The notes under the pieces are model-generated. The model had not been told where the DNA came from, ran no database searches, and saw nothing but the letters and a program-made list of their open reading frames with translations. From NCBI GenBank assembly GCA_036262035.1, contig DATAJS010000008.1, forward strand, positions 62,001 to 126,000: DNA of 64,000 nt, read 5' to 3'. Made by a program: the position numbers and the translations under genes. Of this stretch, positions 61,306-64,000 are shown one piece after another. The stretch is from Burkholderiales bacterium (GTDB lineage Bacteria > Pseudomonadota > Gammaproteobacteria > Burkholderiales > SG8-41). Numbering within the stretch: position 1 is the first letter of the stretch; each line of letters starts with the position of its first letter.

Positions 61306-62715
61306 ATGACCTGGCAACGGACCAAGATCGTGTGCACGCTGGGACCCGCGACAGACACGCCGGGCGTTTTGGCGGCAATGGTGCGCGCCGGCATGGACGT
61401 AGCCCGCATCAACCTTTCGCACGGCACGGACGCGGATCACGCACGGCGTATCCGGTTGGTGCGCGAGGTCAGCCGCGATTGCGGCGAACCCGTGGCCGTG
61501 CTGATCGATTTGCCCGGCCCGAAGTTTCGCCTCGGCGACATAGCCGGCGGCTCGCGGCCTCTACCGGATGGCGCGCGCGTGATCCTGGCCGAAGACGGGC
61601 CCGGCGCGGATGTGCTGCCGGTCAGGCAGCGTGAAGTTCTTGCGGCCCTGCAGCCCGGCCACAGCGTGTATCTCGCTGACGGCGCCGTCGAGCTGCGGGT
61701 GGTGGCTGCGACGGCGGATCGCGTGGCGTGCGAGGTCGTCATGGGCGGCACGGTTCGATCGGGATCCGGGCTCAACGTGCCGGAATCCGATCTACCGGGC
61801 CTCGTCCCGACGGCGCAGGACCGCACCCTCCTCGCCTTCGCGGCGTCGCAAGGCGTCGATTGGATCGGCGTCTCCTTCGTCCAGGCCGCTGCGGATCTCG
61901 CGCGTGTTCGGGAATGTCTTCCGGATGCTGCCGCGCCGCTGTTGATGGCCAAGATCGAAAAGCGCCGCGCGCTCGCGTCGCTGGACGAAATCGTCGAAAG
62001 CGCCGACGGCATCATGGTCGCGCGTGGAGATCTCGGCGTGGAGACCGACCTCGCCGAGATACCGCTCGTTCAGAAGCGCATCATCGCGGCGGCGAACGCG
62101 AGAGCGCGTCCGGTGATCACCGCGACCCAGATGCTCGAGTCGATGGTCGAGCACGACCATCCCACGCGCGCCGAGGTCACGGACGTGGCCAATGCGGTAT
62201 TGGACGGGACGGACGCCGTAATGCTGTCGGCCGAAAGCGCTGTCGGTCGCAATCCGGTCGCTGCCGTGAACATCCTGCGACGCGTGGTTGCCGCGACCGA
62301 GAGCGAGTACGCACCCCGGATCTCCGCGGCGAAGTTGCATGCGACCGATGCAGTACGCCCCGGGGACGCGATTGCGTTCTCTGCGTGCCAGCTCGCGAAG
62401 CAGCTCGACGCCCGGGCGATCGTCATCGACGTGCGCACGGCACACCAGGCCGCCGCTCTCGCCCAATTTCGGCCGACCGCGCCGATACTCGCGTTCGCAG
62501 CAACCGAGAAGCTCCGTCACGCTCTGGCGCTCGTCTCGAGTGTGTCGCCCCTTGACGCATCTGACCGGGAGGACCCGCGGCCGCGGTTGGCACGAGCGGC
62601 ACAGTGGCTCTATGCACGCGCATTGGCGCAACCTCACCAATCGGTTGTCGTCGTGTCGAGTGCCGACGCCGACGATAGTGACGATATGCTGCGCGTCGCA
62701 CGGCTTCCGGCCTAG
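61306..62715 (+). CDS. pyk: Pyruvate kinase
   Basis: A 469-aa glycolytic enzyme converting phosphoenolpyruvate and ADP to pyruvate and ATP. KIVCTLGPATDTP at the N-terminus, the active-site helix LLMAKIEKRRAL and VARGDLGVETDL, ITATQMLESM and the C-terminal domain are all present. The length is normal. The start is ATG 61306 after GGTGGAG; upstream in-frame codons overlap the divergent promoter. Being next to stress genes it may serve ATP supply during anaerobic or dormant phases. Confidence 0.92.
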   Translation: MTWQRTKIVCTLGPATDTPGVLAAMVRAGMDVARINLSHGTDADHARRIRLVREVSRDCGEPVAVLIDLPGPKFRLGDIAGGSRPLPDGARVILAEDGPGADVLPVRQREVLAALQPGHSVYLADGAVELRVVAATADRVACEVVMGGTVRSGSGLNVPESDLPGLVPTAQDRTLLAFAASQGVDWIGVSFVQAAADLARVRECLPDAAAPLLMAKIEKRRALASLDEIVESADGIMVARGDLGVETDLAEIPLVQKRIIAAANARARPVITATQMLESMVEHDHPTRAEVTDVANAVLDGTDAVMLSAESAVGRNPVAAVNILRRVVAATESEYAPRISAAKLHATDAVRPGDAIAFSACQLAKQLDARAIVIDVRTAHQAAALAQFRPTAPILAFAATEKLRHALALVSSVSPLDASDREDPRPRLARAAQWLYARALAQPHQSVVVVSSADADDSDDMLRVARLPA

Positions 62716-62856
62716 GACCGAGGGCGCGATACCCGAACACGTTATGCGGAGCTGAGCGCGATCTAGCGCGCGCTCGTCTTCGGCGATCTCGGTCCCGTGC
62801 TTCAAGCCGCGAGCGTTGAAGCGGCGATGCCAAGGGGGTGCCTGTTCCCCTCGCAC

Positions 62857-62870
62857 TTGATCTACATCAA
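62857..62870. promoter_or_regulatory. Perfect FNR/ANR box
   Basis: TTGATCTACATCAA matches TTGAT-N4-ATCAA exactly. It lies 93 bases upstream of the G12-type promoter at 62950 and about 145 bases downstream of the pyruvate kinase stop. An oxygen-responsive input to the 63070 operon is likely, possibly from a second promoter. Confidence 0.62.
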
Positions 62871-62949
62871 TGTTCTGCGGAACAGGAAACGGGCTCGTAC
62901 TCTCCTTGTTATTGGAAGCGGCCGACACAGCCTGCAGCGACCCTGGTCG

Positions 62950-63007
62950 CGGAAACAGCGTTGTTCCAAACGAATGGCTTATCGACGCGAATTGCCATCT
63001 GTAGACT
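62950..63007 (+). promoter_or_regulatory. G12 stress-regulon promoter (63070 operon)
   Basis: Element CGGAAACAGCGTTGTTCC from 62950, -35 TTATCG at 62979-62984, 17-base spacer, -10 TAGACT at 63002-63007. It is the closest match to the derived consensus. Confidence 0.75.
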
Positions 63008-63069
63008 GGTCTTGTCATCGGGGCCGTCGATCCGGCGACGGTCCGACACAGACGGCAAAGGAGCGAATC

Positions 63070-63372
63070 GTGAAAGGATATGCGGCATTCGAGGACTCCG
63101 CCTTGCGGGATCGCCTGGAGCGTCTCGACGAGGCAGAAGCCGATCTGCAGAAGGGACTCGCCGCAAGGATGTCGCAGGGGCATGCCGAGCAGCGCTGGCT
63201 TCGCACCGACCCACTGTTTCAGCAGCTTTCGGCTTCGCTGCAACGGGTGCGGGCCGACATGCGTGGCACCGAGGAAGAACTGTTGCGTCGCGAGGACGCG
63301 CACGGTCGACACTCTGTCGACGCGCGAAGAAACCGTTGCGCCAACCATCAGGAGATACTCGAATGGAATTAG
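63070..63372 (+). CDS. Small helical stress protein (paralogue family A)
   Basis: A 100-aa charged helical protein starting at GTG after AAAGGAG. MKGYAAFEDSALRDRLERLD and RWLRTDPLFQQLSASLQRV match the 91-aa protein at 24515 closely. The C-terminal 25 residues (GRHSVDARRNRC) look less conserved. It overlaps the next ORF by 10 bases. Regulated by the G12 promoter and perhaps by FNR. Confidence 0.74.
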   Translation: MKGYAAFEDSALRDRLERLDEAEADLQKGLAARMSQGHAEQRWLRTDPLFQQLSASLQRVRADMRGTEEELLRREDAHGRHSVDARRNRCANHQEILEWN

Positions 63373-63536
63373 CGATCCCATTACCTCTGACGCTCGAACA
63401 CGAAGAGCTCCACGAGCAGCTCCGCAAAGCTACCCGCGAAAGCGGCGCTGTCGGCGAAGCAGCGAGGGCGGTCGCAAAGGTGCTGCATCCTCGAATGCGA
63501 GCCCGCATCGAGCCGCTATCGAAGGAGAACACGTGA
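63363..63536 (+). pseudogene. Truncated hemerythrin-like (HHE) ORF
   Basis: A 57-residue ORF: PLPLTLEHEELHEQLRKAT and VGEAARAVAKVLHPR are the start of a hemerythrin HHE domain, including the first iron-binding His residues. After VLHP the sequence turns into an unrelated tail (RMRARIEPLSKENT) and ends, so the rest of the four-helix bundle is missing. GGAG precedes the ATG and its stop overlaps the next start. It is likely a deletion remnant, although a short product could still be made. Confidence 0.7.
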
Positions 63537-64000
63537 CCACCATGAAGGCTGCCGTATTCGAGCGCCCAGGCCGCATCGTGCTGCGCGAGAAGCCGATACC
63601 GCGCGTCGGCCCGACCGACGCGCTTCTTCGGATCACGACGACCACGATCTGTGGTACGGACGTGCATATACTGAAAGGTGAATATCCCGTCGCGCCCGGC
63701 CTGACGATCGGCCACGAGCCCGTGGGGGTGATCGAGGCCGTAGGATCGGCCGTCGTCGGCTATACGCCGGGCCAGCGCGCAATAGCCGGCGCGATCACGC
63801 CGTGCGGCCAATGCAATACGTGCCTCGACGGACAGCACTCGCACTGCGGCGGCAAGCTCATGGGCGGCTGGCGCTTCGGCAACACCATCGACGGCTGTCA
63901 GGCGGAGTATGTGCTCGTGCCCAATGCCGACGCGAACCTTGCGCCCATACCGGACGGGCTCACCGACGAGCAGGTGCTCATGTGTCCGGACATCATGAGC
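63533..64000 (+). CDS. Zinc-containing alcohol dehydrogenase, cut by the window end
   Basis: The first 156 residues of an MDR alcohol dehydrogenase: MKAAVFERPGRIVLREKPIP, the catalytic zinc ligands in TTTICGTDVHILKG (Cys) and IGHEPVGVIEAVG (His, Glu), and the structural zinc cysteines in TPCGQCNTCLDGQHSHCGG. AAGGAG precedes GTG 63533; ATG 63542 is an alternative. It is the third gene of the stress operon and continues past 64000. NAD(H)-dependent oxidation of an alcohol is expected. Confidence 0.88.
   Translation, partial: MTTMKAAVFERPGRIVLREKPIPRVGPTDALLRITTTTICGTDVHILKGEYPVAPGLTIGHEPVGVIEAVGSAVVGYTPGQRAIAGAITPCGQCNTCLDGQHSHCGGKLMGGWRFGNTIDGCQAEYVLVPNADANLAPIPDGLTDEQVLMCPDIMS

Noticed and set aside
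1-64000. CRISPR arrays, insertion sequences, prophage, rRNA or tRNA genes
   Set aside because: No direct-repeat arrays, transposases, integrases or RNA-gene signatures were recognised on reading the window.

Overview
The window is GC-rich, densely packed with genes, and carries three Bug-family (tripartite tricarboxylate transporter) solute receptors plus a separate tctBA pair. That combination is typical of Betaproteobacteria, probably Burkholderiales or a relative. This assignment is inferred from gene content; no rRNA or tRNA gene was seen.

Layout. 1-6.9 kb: an OpgH-type glucosyltransferase, an exported protein, then a tight operon of RibD-like reductase, MDR dehydrogenase, atypical PTPS/QueD-like protein, GT4 glycosyltransferase and methyltransferase, which looks like a pathway for a glycosylated, methylated pterin-like compound. 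6.9-16.6 kb: a Bug receptor, universal stress proteins (USPs), SemiSWEET, TerC, an M20 amidohydrolase, cytochrome bd oxidase (cydAB), a lipoprotein and an ECF sigma factor. 16.6-22.4 kb: tctBA, a superoxide dismutase remnant, a GNAT acetyltransferase, a histidine kinase, a MarR regulator with three matching palindromes, and a LysR regulator. 22.4-31 kb: a stress island with a diguanylate cyclase, USPs, an Rnk-type factor, an operon of EF-G-domain-V-like protein, speD, speE and TfuA, and several paralogous small proteins. 32-37.9 kb: a six-gene Mrp/Mnh cation/proton antiporter. 38-46 kb: USP, DoxX, Dps, a flavin reductase, a PLD-VTT fusion, FtsH and a small protein. 46-51.3 kb: a TAXI receptor, a frameshifted gltS, an M20 hydrolase, a TRIC channel and a DUF2970 protein. 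51.3-56.4 kb: a GntR-controlled divergon coding for a heme-oxygenase-like putative diiron enzyme, two ferredoxins and a ferredoxin-NAD(P)H reductase. 56.4-64 kb: USP, Bug receptor, a yybP-ykoY riboswitch before a TerC-USP fusion, an EF-hand protein, pyruvate kinase, a third coiled-coil small protein, a truncated hemerythrin and an alcohol dehydrogenase cut by the window end.

Main discovery. Twelve promoters, on both strands and scattered over 48 kb, share one architecture: an upstream element resembling GGAAACAnnnTTGTTCC, a TTATCG/TAATCR-type -35 starting 29 bases after the first base of the element, and a -10-like hexamer exactly 17 bases further on. They precede genes for USPs, Dps, a GNAT, a diguanylate cyclase, Rnk, an EF-hand protein, a lipoprotein and several paralogous small proteins. 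This looks like one coordinated, apparently undescribed stress/dormancy regulon (called the G12 regulon below) under one activator that is not identified in the window. The second strongest candidate system is the heme-oxygenase-like diiron enzyme with its own electron-transfer chain at 51-56 kb.
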